Origin: Hormoscilla sp. GUM202
GTDB taxonomy: Bacteria > Cyanobacteriota > Cyanobacteriia > Cyanobacteriales > Desertifilaceae
Assembly (NCBI GenBank): GCA_005518205.2
Contig: RFFC02000008.1
Location: 92,525 to 156,524, forward strand
Direction: 5' to 3'
DNA length: 64,000 nucleotides
The notes below the pieces were generated by a model. That model saw only the letters and a program-made list of their open reading frames with translations, made no database searches and was not told where the DNA came from. Positions 17,727 to 26,773 of this stretch are shown here, piece after piece. Made by a program: the position numbers and the translations under genes. Every line of letters starts with the position of its first letter. Within the stretch, counting starts at the first letter, position 1.

Positions 17727-19751
17727 GAAGTTGCTCAATATGTTGGTGGGGAGTGATTTCCACACGAGAGTAGCTCCTGCAGCTTTTTAAACAGGAGCTG
17801 ATGTCGCACTTAATGAGTCTGTCCTTTATAACAAGGAGCTGTAACACCCTTGGTGCTTAGGTGGAAACTACACAAGCGAGACTTGGAGTCAATGGTTTAT
17901 GTTTATGTTGGTTTTGGCGGCTGCATCTGTTGAATTAGCGTGGACAACGCTGGCATCTTGAAAGATTTGGAAATTCGATCCTTAATGTACGAATAAAAAT
18001 TCACTCCGTTTTTGCGGCAGGTGTCAACCAGAGCCAAAAACACTTCCCACGCCTGAGTCCCCTGTAGAGTGCGGGTTCCATTGGAGATTTTGCGCTTAAT
18101 CACATACTCCCGGACTGTCCGCTCTGCCTCATTATTGTCAAGAGGAACTTCAGGAAAATCTAGAACTAATAGTAAATAAGGCTTCTTCTGTTTTGTTAAA
18201 TCAATTCTATGATCTAAAGCACTGTATCCGGTTTGACGGGAAAACAATTTGTCAAATTCGGTTTCAAGCAACAGTTTTTGTTGTCGCTGCTCTTCTGTGC
18301 TTTGCTGTTGATAGGCTTTGAGTTGATAATAGTAAATCCAAAAATAAGAGAGAAATTGTGCCAGGCTTTTTTGATGAGAGGGAACCAGAGGAGTCAGCTT
18401 TTCGTAGTGTCGTCCTTCATGAATCCAGCATAAACTACGATGGTTCGTCTGGTTGTGAAATTGTCCCGCGTCATCAGCCACCAAAATATCTATGTAGTCC
18501 CCGAGCTGCTTTTTCTTCTTGTCAGGCAAAATACTGTCAACTAAATCATCTGATTGAACAACTGCTAATTCAGTTGGATCCAACTGCAATTCGTTTAACA
18601 TTTGGAGAACTGTTTCAGAGTTTTTGCGCTCTCTGGTAAAAAAACTGCTATAGTAAGGATTGCAGAGTGTGAATACATAGCAATTTTTCCCATTAACCCG
18701 CATCCCCGTATCATCAATTTGGTGATAACTGGTACTGCCCAGTCCCGCTTCTAAAATAGCATTTCGTTCTTCAGTAAATTCTCTTAAATATTGCCGAGTT
18801 ATTAAGTTAGATATTTTTCCCGCCGAGATTACTATTCCCTGAGACTGCAACAATTTAAGAATCTTTTCTTCTGGCACTCGTAACTGATAATACAAAGTGA
18901 GAACAAATGCTTCGAGTTCACTCCCGTAAGATTTGCCTTTTAATCCTTGCGGCAACTGGGCTTCGTAAAATTTCTCCGTACTAGGTGAATAGAGTCTTTC
19001 TAGTCGATAAATAACCGTGTCTGTTTTAAATATAATATTTTGAATTGTTACTTCTCGGTAGCCTCTATGGGTGATATCTGACGGCAAGTTACTCCGAGCC
19101 AGTTTGATAACCTCTTCTCTGTCAATATGAATAAGTTGGCGACGTTCCTGGGGGGGGGTTTTCGGTTTTTTCTTTTTTCGCTCTCGACTATTGGGCTGCT
19201 CTGGTTTGGCCTCCGCAGAAGTATCAGCTTTAGAAGTATCAGCTTTGGCTTGAGGTTTGATGTCAGGTTTTCCCTTGTGCCCTTTGAGCGCGGCTATTTC
19301 ATCTCTCAATCGTTGATTGTCAGCTTTCAATTCAAGGTTTTGGCTGTATAGGTCTTCTAGGTAATTGAGTAACCGCTGCAAAACTTCCCGACTTTTTGGG
19401 TCGAGATTCTCTGTGTCTTGGTCGAGGTCAGCAAGCCAATTCTTAGTCATGTCTTCCAACTTACTACTTATTTATCGAATTTGTCAACCCTGGGCGCGGG
19501 ATTTTGAAAAAAATCAGCTGTCGCGCATCTCAACTGCATATTCGGGCGCTCGGCTGCCGACTCACCACTTCGAGGTCAAAACCCCCCACCCCGTAAGCAT
19601 TTGAGAAGTTTTCGCTCCTCAAAAATTGCTCTTGTCCTGTTAGGCATTCCGAGGCAGTACAAGGGCTGTTCACTCCAGTCCGATGGCCCGAGTAACTATG
19701 CAGTACCGGCAGTACCCATATTCCTTCACCACCAATATCTTGAGCAATTAC
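17727..19751 (-). mobile_element. IS66-family element (2025 bp)
   Basis: Flanked by the 8-bp direct repeat GTTGTCGA at 17719-17726 and 19752-19759, the length typical of IS66. The right end read inward begins GTAATTGCTCAAGATATTGG; the left end begins GAAGTTGCTCAATATGTTGG. GTAA is the usual IS66 terminus. Only a tnpC-type transposase gene is present, with no tnpA or tnpB, as in the ISBst12-like subgroup. Confidence 0.9.
17903..19450 (-). CDS. IS66-family transposase (TnpC type)
   Basis: This 515-residue protein starts at the ATG at 19450 (MTKNWLADLDQD). It has an N-terminal coiled coil (residues ~20-60, LEDLYSQNLELKADNQRLRDEIAALK), a low-complexity Lys/Pro linker with ERKKKKPKTPPQERR, and the IS66 catalytic domain. 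Catalytic segments include YHQIDDTGMRVNGKNCYV, ILVADDAGQFH and CWIHEGRHYEKL. The conserved VPLDNNEAERTVREYVIKRK carries the final Glu. The frame is intact. Similar proteins in cyanobacteria lack the accessory TnpA/TnpB genes, as here. Confidence 0.94.
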   Translation of the reverse strand: MTKNWLADLDQDTENLDPKSREVLQRLLNYLEDLYSQNLELKADNQRLRDEIAALKGHKGKPDIKPQAKADTSKADTSAEAKPEQPNSRERKKKKPKTPPQERRQLIHIDREEVIKLARSNLPSDITHRGYREVTIQNIIFKTDTVIYRLERLYSPSTEKFYEAQLPQGLKGKSYGSELEAFVLTLYYQLRVPEEKILKLLQSQGIVISAGKISNLITRQYLREFTEERNAILEAGLGSTSYHQIDDTGMRVNGKNCYVFTLCNPYYSSFFTRERKNSETVLQMLNELQLDPTELAVVQSDDLVDSILPDKKKKQLGDYIDILVADDAGQFHNQTNHRSLCWIHEGRHYEKLTPLVPSHQKSLAQFLSYFWIYYYQLKAYQQQSTEEQRQQKLLLETEFDKLFSRQTGYSALDHRIDLTKQKKPYLLLVLDFPEVPLDNNEAERTVREYVIKRKISNGTRTLQGTQAWEVFLALVDTCRKNGVNFYSYIKDRISKSFKMPALSTLIQQMQPPKPT

Positions 19752-20006
19752 GTTGTCGAAAACTGTGACGCGATCGGAAGGATCTATGCCAGCAGCATCG
19801 ACTTCTGCCACAAAATCCATAATGGTCCGAACGGTGGGATTTGCCTCCCCACCTTTCCAGGAAGAGAAATAATTGGTTTCCTGGGCCGGGATATCGGTAG
19901 CAACCGACTGGCTACAGCTCCCGATGCCGAGCCACAACAAACAGGATAAACAGATGGCAATTAAAGAACTGAAAGTTTTGATTTTCATGAGTTAAACCGA
20001 TTAATT

Positions 20007-20330
20007 TTGTCATTTACCATGCTAGCCGAGAAACCCAAGCCTGGTTGTTGGGTTTCCCTTTGTCAGAAGCAGCAACTCATCTCTGGGAGTTTGAGACAGC
20101 TTCCCCCAACCGACAAGGAGCTAAAATCCACAATGCCCTTTTATTCCCTAGTCAATGGCAACCCGATCGATCTGAGTTTTAATCCCATTGATGATATCTT
20201 CAACGTCCTTGTTAGGATTAGCGGTAAAGGGAAGCTGACTGGGAGGATACTTGTCAAACGTCTTCAGGTACTGCTTAACAAGCCCTATGACAGAATCAAG
20301 TAATTCCGGCGAGACCACCACGCTTTTGAT
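20007..20330 (-). pseudogene. Sulfatase C-terminal remnant (duplicate of the sulfatase 2 3' end)
   Basis: On the minus strand the last ~50 codons read LKTFDKYPPSQLPFTANPNK...DIINGIKTQIDRVAID and stop at 20150. This closely matches the end of sulfatase 2 (LDTFEKYPPSQPPFSGNPNK...IDGIETQINQVAID). The following ~140 bp up to the HAD start also match 21467-21624, including an AACCCAAGCCTGGTTGTTGG hairpin. It is therefore the relic of a tandem duplication of a sulfatase-HAD unit, with most of the sulfatase deleted. Confidence 0.8.
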
Positions 20331-20521
20331 AACCTCGAGTAGAAGCTAGAAACCGGGCTTCTCGTGCCAGCAATTCAAGATTCGCTCATTCAAAATTATT
20401 CATTGCCCAACCTATTGAAAACAAGGCTTTCAGAATATCAACCTCGGCAAGCGCGATCGCCGCTCGACGAGATCTTAATACTCTCACCAAAGAAACCCGG
20501 TAACATGAGCCGACAATCTAT
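20331..20521. other. Intergenic stretch downstream of HAD copy 2
   Basis: Nothing recognisable except two HIP1-related sites (GCGATCGCCG near 20453). It replaces the body of the lost sulfatase copy. Confidence 0.35.
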
Positions 20522-21466
20522 CTAGGGAAGATCTGTTCCCAGAAAAACTTTGGCGAAATCATCTTTCACGCTAATCAGGCTCCAACCCCGAGCGTCAGCC
20601 TCATCCAGGGCCTCGTTCACATGGTCGTCGTCTGCGGCTTCTTGATAATGTTCCCGAGCTTCATCGTCATGCCTGACCAACATCATCAAGTCGCGGCCGT
20701 TGCCATCATCAGTATACTGCAACATTTGCAAATCGCCATTAGAATTACCCACTGCCATGATGGGCCTCTTACCAATGTCGCGCTGTATGCCCACTGGTTT
20801 TCCTTCTTCATCATTGAAAAAGAACAGGTCAGAACTGCGCACTACAGCGGGATGGCCCAATCGATTTTTAAACTCGGTTACGACTAGCGAACCAATCACA
20901 TTTTCCCGTGGTATGCTATAGTATTCGTCTGCAAAAGAACGAATAAAATCTGCATCGCCACCGGAACAAATATATACTTGGAACTCATTGTCTTGGAGAT
21001 AATTGAGCAACTCAACCATCGGTTTGTAGATCAAATCTACGTAATAGCTATGGTATTCTGGGTTCTTTTTGGTGGTTACAAATTCGCTTGCTGCGTCGAT
21101 GTACTTTTCTGTGGTTTCTCCTGCCCCCATACCACGGTGTACGATCTCCTCTATGGTTCTTCCTCCTTCCTTTATACCATGCTCTAGGATAAAGACTACC
21201 GGGAAGTAGACAGGGTGTTCGCTCCAGAGAGTGCCGTCATTGTCGAAAACTGCGATGCGATCGGAGGACTCCACAAAATTATCGCTGCAGGGAGCTGTCA
21301 CATCTGTCACAAAGTCAATGATGGTTGCCTTTGTTTCTCCGTCTTGCCAGGAAGGAAGGGGGTCGCCTATAGCAGCTGCGCTTTCCTGATAACCTAGCGT
21401 TGCACCGAGCCACAACAAACAGGATAAATAGATGGCAATTAAAGGACTGAAAGTTTTGATTTTCAT
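20522..21466 (-). CDS. Secreted HAD-superfamily phosphatase, copy 2 (intact)
   Basis: This 314-residue protein starts at the ATG at 21466 with a signal peptide (MKIKTFSPLIAIYLSCLLWL, cleavage near SAAA). HAD motif I is FDNDGTLWSEHP near residues 75-86. Downstream are LIYKPMVELLNYL, VYICSGGDADFIRSF (motif II region) and MAVGNSNGDLQML with MLVRHDDEAREH (motif III/IV region). The family includes phosphoserine-phosphatase-like enzymes. Export makes a periplasmic phosphatase acting on an unknown phosphoester likely. The gene follows sulfatase 2 by about 160 bp on the same strand. HAD copy 1 at 16095-19988 is a close but broken paralogue. Confidence 0.87.
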   Translation of the reverse strand: MKIKTFSPLIAIYLSCLLWLGATLGYQESAAAIGDPLPSWQDGETKATIIDFVTDVTAPCSDNFVESSDRIAVFDNDGTLWSEHPVYFPVVFILEHGIKEGGRTIEEIVHRGMGAGETTEKYIDAASEFVTTKKNPEYHSYYVDLIYKPMVELLNYLQDNEFQVYICSGGDADFIRSFADEYYSIPRENVIGSLVVTEFKNRLGHPAVVRSSDLFFFNDEEGKPVGIQRDIGKRPIMAVGNSNGDLQMLQYTDDGNGRDLMMLVRHDDEAREHYQEAADDDHVNEALDEADARGWSLISVKDDFAKVFLGTDLP

Positions 21467-21508
21467 GAGTTAAACCGATTAATTTTGTCATCCACCATGC
21501 TAGCCGAG

Positions 21509-21543
21509 AAGGGAAACCCAAGCCTGGTTGTTGGGTTTCCCTT
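21509..21543 (-). terminator. Hairpin between sulfatase 2 and HAD copy 2
   Basis: GGGAAACCCAA at 21511-21521 pairs perfectly with TTGGGTTTCCC at 21531-21541. It lies between two genes on the minus strand and has no poly-U tail, so it may be an attenuator or processing site. A copy with a shorter arm lies at about 20029-20062. Confidence 0.45.
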
Positions 21544-21624
21544 TGTCAGAAGCAGCAACTCAACTCTGGGAGTTTGAGACCACTTCCGGACAAGGAGCTA
21601 AAATCCACAATGCCCTTTTACTCC

Positions 21625-23361
21625 CTAGTCAATGGCAACCTGATTGATCTGAGTTTCAATCCCATCGATGATATCTTCGACCGTCTTGTTAGGATTACCG
21701 CTAAAGGGAGGCTGACTGGGAGGATACTTTTCAAACGTGTCCAGGAACAGCTCAACAACAGCAATTCCTGGCATAAGCATGTATTGCCGGCGAGACCACC
21801 ACTCGTTGTAGTTATTGGAATCCGTATCCGCCCGCTCGTAAGGATCCCGGCGCAAATTAAAGATCTTCGGCAACCGCAGCATCACAAACGGCTCCCGCCA
21901 GACATCAAACCCGCGAGCCCGTTGTTCCGCGAAGACCACTTTCCAATCGCCAACCCGAACCCCTGGCAGTTGACCCTCATCATTGAAGTAGATGAAGCCG
22001 TGACGCTGTCCCCGCTCGTGAGTGGGATCTAGCAAATAGGGCAGCTGATTGTATCCATCCAGATAGGTGCCGCAGAGATTTGTCGATTCCTCCGTGCAAT
22101 CCTGCTTCAGAGTTTCCTTGATGTCATCCACACCAGCAGCCGCCATCAGGGTCGGCACCCAATCTAGGTGCGAGAAAATCTCATGGGACACCGTTCCTGC
22201 GGGGATATGACCGGGCCAGCGTACCAGGGCCGGCACGCGATAGCCCCCTTCCCAGTTAGTGTTCTTCTCACCCCGGAACGGCGTCAGAGCGCCATCGGGC
22301 CATTGGTTGTAATGGGGACCGTTGTCCGTCGTATAGATGACGATCGTATTGTCGGCAATGCCCAGATCCTCCAGCCAATCCAGCAACTGCCCCACATGGC
22401 CATCGTGCTCGACCATGCCATCACCATAGAAGTCCTGACCGCTGATGCCATTAACCTCGTCCTTGATGTGGGTATAGTAATGCATCCGGGTCGAGTTAAA
22501 CCAGGTAAAGAAGGGCTTGTCCGCTACCACTGCTTCGGCGATGAAATCCTTCGTCCGGCTCAGGAATTCCTCATCGACGGTCTCCATCCGCTTGCTAGTG
22601 AGTGCCCCCGTATCTATGCATTCCTGCTTGCCCCAGGGGCCAAATCGTCCATCTTCAGTAGGATCGTATACATCCGTTGCCACACAATCCAGAACCCCGC
22701 GAGGACCAAGATTTTGGGCAAACCAGCCATCTGGTCCGCCTGGATAGTCCACATTCTCGGGCTCCTCTTCCGCATTTAAGTGATAGAGGTTGCCGAAAAA
22801 CTCGTCAAATCCATGTACCGTCGGCAGAAACTTATTCAGATCGCCCAAGTGGTTTTTACCAAACTGCCCCGATACGTAACCCAGGGGCTTCAACATCTCT
22901 GCCAAGGTGGGATCTTCATCCTGTATGCCAAAGGGTGCTCCCGGAAAACCCACCTTCAGTAAGCCCGTACGCAAGGCACTTTGTCCGGTGATCAAGGTGG
23001 ACCGACCAGCGGTACAGCTTTGCTCGCCGTAGTAGTCCGTGAACAGCATGCCCTCATTGGCAATGCGATCGATATTGGGCGTGTCGTAACCCACAATGCC
23101 CTTTTCATAGGCACTGACATTGGTCCAACCAATGTCATCCCCCATAATCACCAGGATATTCGGGAGTTTGCCGGTTCCTTCCTCCGCTGCTCCGGCTGTG
23201 GCGGCGCCCGCTGCCAGGGCGCCTAGGGGACTCCAGGGCAGCATGCCGGTGATGGCAAAGCATACCGCCATCGCGATCGTCAGGACAGCTTTTAGCAATC
23301 GTTTAATCGTGAAAGCAGACCAGGAGCTGCTTTTCGGGCCTATGGCCTCATAATGTTCCAT
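21625..23361 (-). CDS. Secreted arylsulfatase 2 (intact)
   Basis: The 578-residue protein starts at the ATG at 23361 (MEHYEAIGPKSSSWSAF); seven more in-frame upstream residues look non-native. A membrane/signal segment covers residues ~20-50. Metal-binding DD occurs in NILVIMGDDIGWTN (residues ~68-81). The sulfatase signature CTAGR has its Cys at residue 116, to be converted to formylglycine; [10 protein letters not shown] and FTWFNSTRMHYYTH follow. IYTTDNGPHYNQWPDG supplies the second metal-ligand pair and ALVRWPGHIP the later conserved motif. It probably removes sulfate from extracellular or periplasmic esters. It precedes HAD copy 2 and follows the decarboxylase on the same strand. It differs in subfamily from sulfatase 1 (CAPTR), so the two may act on different substrates. 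Confidence 0.92.
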   Translation of the reverse strand: MEHYEAIGPKSSSWSAFTIKRLLKAVLTIAMAVCFAITGMLPWSPLGALAAGAATAGAAEEGTGKLPNILVIMGDDIGWTNVSAYEKGIVGYDTPNIDRIANEGMLFTDYYGEQSCTAGRSTLITGQSALRTGLLKVGFPGAPFGIQDEDPTLAEMLKPLGYVSGQFGKNHLGDLNKFLPTVHGFDEFFGNLYHLNAEEEPENVDYPGGPDGWFAQNLGPRGVLDCVATDVYDPTEDGRFGPWGKQECIDTGALTSKRMETVDEEFLSRTKDFIAEAVVADKPFFTWFNSTRMHYYTHIKDEVNGISGQDFYGDGMVEHDGHVGQLLDWLEDLGIADNTIVIYTTDNGPHYNQWPDGALTPFRGEKNTNWEGGYRVPALVRWPGHIPAGTVSHEIFSHLDWVPTLMAAAGVDDIKETLKQDCTEESTNLCGTYLDGYNQLPYLLDPTHERGQRHGFIYFNDEGQLPGVRVGDWKVVFAEQRARGFDVWREPFVMLRLPKIFNLRRDPYERADTDSNNYNEWWSRRQYMLMPGIAVVELFLDTFEKYPPSQPPFSGNPNKTVEDIIDGIETQINQVAID

Positions 23362-23369
23362 GGCAAATA

Positions 23370-23622
23370 CCAATATATACAACGAGCACGACTGACAGTG
23401 CAGAGAACTGCAACTGTCCGTTCGCAGTCTTTAGCCCCGGCGCGGCCAACGCGCTTGGCACCAGCTCGCGCCTGCTACCAACCAATCTATCGTGAGAGCT
23501 AAAGCCAAGGTGCTACTCAATCTATATTATTTCCCTGAAGAGCAAATGTCAATACCCAAATAAAAGATTTTTCGACGCGAACATTTACTCCTGTGGGCCT
23601 AAACACTTCCCAATCCTCCGGA
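23370..23622. repeat. Duplicated sulfatase upstream region, copy 1
   Basis: About 250 bp just upstream of sulfatase 2 recur at 27571-27829 with only scattered differences. The region should include the native promoter. A GCGCGGCCAACGCGCTTGGC stretch and an A/T-rich block (AAATAAAAGATTTTTCGACG) are shared. Confidence 0.85.
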
Positions 23623-23992
23623 CAGTGAGGGATCGCGTTCGCCCAGCTTTCATCTTGTCTATTGCCGGCAGTAACCCCATATGCTGTTCGCATTTACCAC
23701 AGCGGCAGTCAGCAATTTGGCGAACCCATTTTCTGCTGCGCCCCCGCTCCGATTTCACCGGTATCAATATCGTCTCAAGGCTAACCGCAAGCAGCGAATA
23801 TAACTATCAGGCTAGTTGGTTTTGCTCCGATGGCACCCTAGAGGATCCGCTAAACGGCGAATCCCTAGACTGGACCGACAACATACAACTTCCGTATCGC
23901 TTTCCCCAGGATCCGAGATTTCGTGGTGAAAACATCTGAGAGCAATGGGGTCCGATGCGATCGCCCAGGATCCCAAAGTTAATTCGAGCGCG
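23585..23992. other. Region between decarboxylase and sulfatase 2, no confident gene
   Basis: A minus-strand 60-residue frame at 23585-23767 (KWVRQIADCRCGKCEQHMG) has a Cys cluster like a zinc-binding fragment but no start or family I recognise. The rest holds no gene I can support. Confidence 0.35.
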
Positions 23993-26247
23993 CTAGCCCA
24001 CAGACATAGCAGAATCACCTCGCACTTCAGCCACCACTTCGCGCACGATGTCGAAGAGTTTGGCAACGATGTATTCCACAAAAGGAGCACCATCGACGTA
24101 TTCCGTAATCCACGGATCCATGATGGTCGATCGCATCACCGAAATCTTCGTCTCCCCAGAACTGTCCGTTCCGCCCCGGAGCAAACGGTCGCGGTAATCG
24201 TTGAAGAAAACCTCGCCGTAGTAATCCTTGACGAAATCTGTAGTACTCAAGAGGATTTCGTAGTTGTAAATGTCGCGACCGTCGGCTTTAACGCTGACGC
24301 GATCGTAAATGCGCTTGTTGAAATCATTCACCAGAGCCAGATCTTGAACGAAGGCACCGTTGACCTTGTAGTTGAAGGCATAGGTGATGATGTTCAAATC
24401 AGAGCCAGTTTGACGCAGGGCATCAAGCAACGCGCCGCTAGTATCGTTCAGGATCTCCTTCGGGGTTTTACCCAGCAAGGGTTCGATCGCCAGAAATTCG
24501 AGTTTGGGCGTAGGAACGACAATAAAACCATCCTTCTCTTCGCTCTCCAGGCGAGCCTTCACCAAAGACAAGTGGAATGCTTTGCAGTTGAAAATCGTGC
24601 GGCCGAGAATTTTGCCGTAGCCCTGGCGCGTGAGAGGAATCGCAGCGTGGCTGAGATACACCCCGGCAGCGGCGGCACCGGGCTTCGAGCCTTCAATGCC
24701 GTAGGTGCCCAAAATCAGCTCGTCGGGCGTGTCATTGTCGTCACCCGTGTTGATATAAGGCGCTTCAAAAGCAATCAGGCTGCGCATGGCCATGTTGCGA
24801 TAACACAAAGCACCGGCAGGATAGGGCAAGTAGCCAGTTTTGTGGGGATCGATCGTGATCGTATCCGTATGCTTGAGGTTTTGATACTGCTCGATGACGT
24901 AGTCGCTCATGGGCAACCCAGACTCCGTTCCTTGGGGGGGATCCGCACTATCCCACAACAGGGCAGCAAAGTAGCCTCCCCAAGCCGCATCTCCGTGGAC
25001 GGCAAATTCCACGTTGTTGTTGAGATGGTATTCATTCCGCAGGTCTAAGACGCTCGTCAGGGGATCGACGCAGCCCTCTTCCGTGGTGCCAAAGACAGCA
25101 ACAACGGCGATGATGGGCTGCTTTTTGCTAACGCAGCTCTCGATCGCCGCTGTCAGGGCCTCCACATCCATGCGACCGTATACGTCTAAGGGCACGGTAA
25201 GCATGTTATTTGCCCCCAGCCCCAGAACGGCAGCGCCCTTGGGCAAGGAGTAGTGTTTGGAAGCGGGAACGAGGACGACGGGTTCGCCTACCTCGGTGCC
25301 CGCGAGGAATTGCTGGGCATAACCCAGGAAGCCTATGTTCTGGAAGGAGTAGGGAGCAATGGCGCTGTCGAGGGCGACCGCATCGACCTTATACGCCCCG
25401 TTCGGGTCCACCAGACGATTGTAAAGGTCTAATACCTCATCCACGGGCAGGTTCAGCATCTGCCAAGCATCCAATTCCGCCATTTTGGCCGTGGTGCCGT
25501 CGGGCCGGGTGACTGTGAAGGCAGCGGCTACGGTGGGTCGAGCTCGGTGAGACCCTGGCGCAGGGAGAGGGGATAAAACTTCAGGTTGCGGGCCGCCCAC
25601 AGGGCTTCAATATTTGCGGTGGAACCGCCACAGGTTAAGTGTCCCCAAGGCTTGGGTGTAGTCTCGCGATAGCCCAACATCTCGCACAGGTCCTGGGAGG
25701 CTTCGACTTCCAGGACGGTGGTGATGGGGGAAGCTTCCAGGGCCACGTTGTTCTGGTTGTAGAGCATGGCGGCGAAATAACCGGCCATACCGGGCATGGT
25801 CTGATCCCAGGTCATGTGCCCCTGGTAGCGCATGCTGGCAAACGGTCCGGATTTTTTCAGCTCTGCCAGCAGGTTGTAGAACTCGGTTTTCAGAAGATCT
25901 ACGGCGTCCAGATACCCGGGTTCCCGCTTCATGCTTTCGGTGATGGGGGAGGGGTCGCTGGGGTGGAAGTTGCGCCGCCAAAAGACGTGATCGTTGAGAG
26001 CAACGGAGACGAGTTCTGAGAACAGATCCACGTTTTCGCCGCGCGGCCCCAGGAACCAGGCGGCCACTGCGCGATCGGTTTCGGTTTCGCCGCCGAGGAT
26101 TTCCTGGGTAGTTGGGGCGGTTGCTGGCTTTTTGGCAGCCAGTTTGGCACGGACGCGGTCGGCTAGCAGTTTGCCGATGGTTTTCTTCAGAGCGAGTTGC
26201 CCTTCGCTGGCATAGTCGGCAGCTAGTTTGGAACGTATTTGGGTCAT
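23993..26247 (-). pseudogene. PLP-dependent decarboxylase (glutamate/tyrosine decarboxylase family), single frameshift
   Basis: The start is the ATG at 26247 (MTQIRSKLAADYASEG), with a good ribosome binding site, AGAGGAG. The first frame (to 25528) contains FHPSDPSPITESMKREPG, RYQGHMTWDQTMPGMAGYFAAML and HLTCGGSTANIEALWAAR. The second frame (23993-25600) holds the rest of the fold: VPASKHYSLPKGAAVLG, VFGTTEEGCVDP, VHGDAAWGGYFA, and the PLP-lysine motif TITIDPHKTGYLPYPAG. One base lost or gained near 25540 separates the frames. Restored, the enzyme has about 750 residues, longer than classical GadB. Substrate specificity (glutamate, tyrosine or another amino acid) cannot be read from the sequence. 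It is the first gene of the minus-strand cluster. Confidence 0.88.
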
Positions 26248-26419
26248 GGAAAACTCCTCTATGAATAAATGGTTTTTTGTTGTTGTTTGGGCGATCGTCT
26301 CGCGCGATCGCACCGTGCAACATTTTCGAGATTTTGTTTTGAAAACATCTCGGGAAAACGCTCTTTGGGTGCGATCGCATTTGTCTTATTTGCTTGTTTT
26401 GGGCGATAACCGTCGAACT

Positions 26420-26773
26420 TTACAGCTCAGTCAAATCGGTCAGTTCGTAGTTCACATAGCCGATTTCGTCGTTACGAGCCGCCAGAATCTGCCCTTCCGG
26501 AGTCATAAAGATCTGTGCCACCAACTCGCTGCCATCCTTCAGGTTGAAGCAAAGTTGGTTGTGCTCCGCCTGGATAGTCCACATTCTCCGGATCCCCTTC
26601 CGCATTTAAGTGATAGAAGTTGCCAAAGAACTCGTCAAAGCCATGTACCGTCGGCAGAAACTTGTTCAGATCGCCCAAGTGGTTTTTACCAAACTGCCCC
26701 GATACGTAACCCAGGGGCTTCAACATCTCTGCCAGGGTGGGATCTTCATCCTGTATGGCCTCATAATGTTCCA
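26420..26773 (-). pseudogene. Chimeric sulfatase fragment fused to an unknown C-terminus
   Basis: Read from 26773, the frame starts MEHYEAI like sulfatase 2, then jumps in frame to [40 protein letters not shown] and ENVDYPG. The segment with the catalytic Cys is missing. Near 26580 it changes to sequence that, in another frame, reads [20 protein letters not shown] and VNYELTDLTEL, the end of a protein I do not recognise. It is thus a third, deleted copy of the sulfatase gene. A group II intron sits inside its start codon. Confidence 0.75.

Larger units (their letters stand above)
16095..19988 (-). pseudogene. Secreted HAD-superfamily phosphatase copy 1, broken by IS1 and IS66 insertions
   Basis: Three exonic pieces are visible. 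The piece at 19752-19988 gives the N-terminus: MKIKTFSSLIAICLSCLLWL, a signal peptide with a possible lipobox ending GSC, then PSDRVTVFDN. The piece around 17680-17726 gives DNDGTLWSEYPIFFQ, and 16095-16799 gives the rest (GVGIGETTEDYI, LIYKPMVELLDYL, CSGGEIDFMRSF, MAVGNSNGDLQML). Removing IS66 (17727-19751) with one GTTGTCGA copy, and IS1 (16800-17671) with one AAGTATGC copy, restores FDN-DGTLW and FFQAY-FINDQG exactly in frame. The product resembles the intact HAD protein at 20522-21466 throughout. HAD motif I (DNDGT) and the GNSNGD motif survive. The enzyme class fits a phosphatase; the substrate is unknown. An extra acidic insert (VDCSVNDDDNPDNDVDD) near the C-terminus is absent from copy 2. 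Confidence 0.9.

Noticed and set aside
23945-25048. Plus-strand 367-residue frame opposite the decarboxylase
   Set aside because: Antisense to the PLP domain with its lysine motif; the composition mirrors the real gene.
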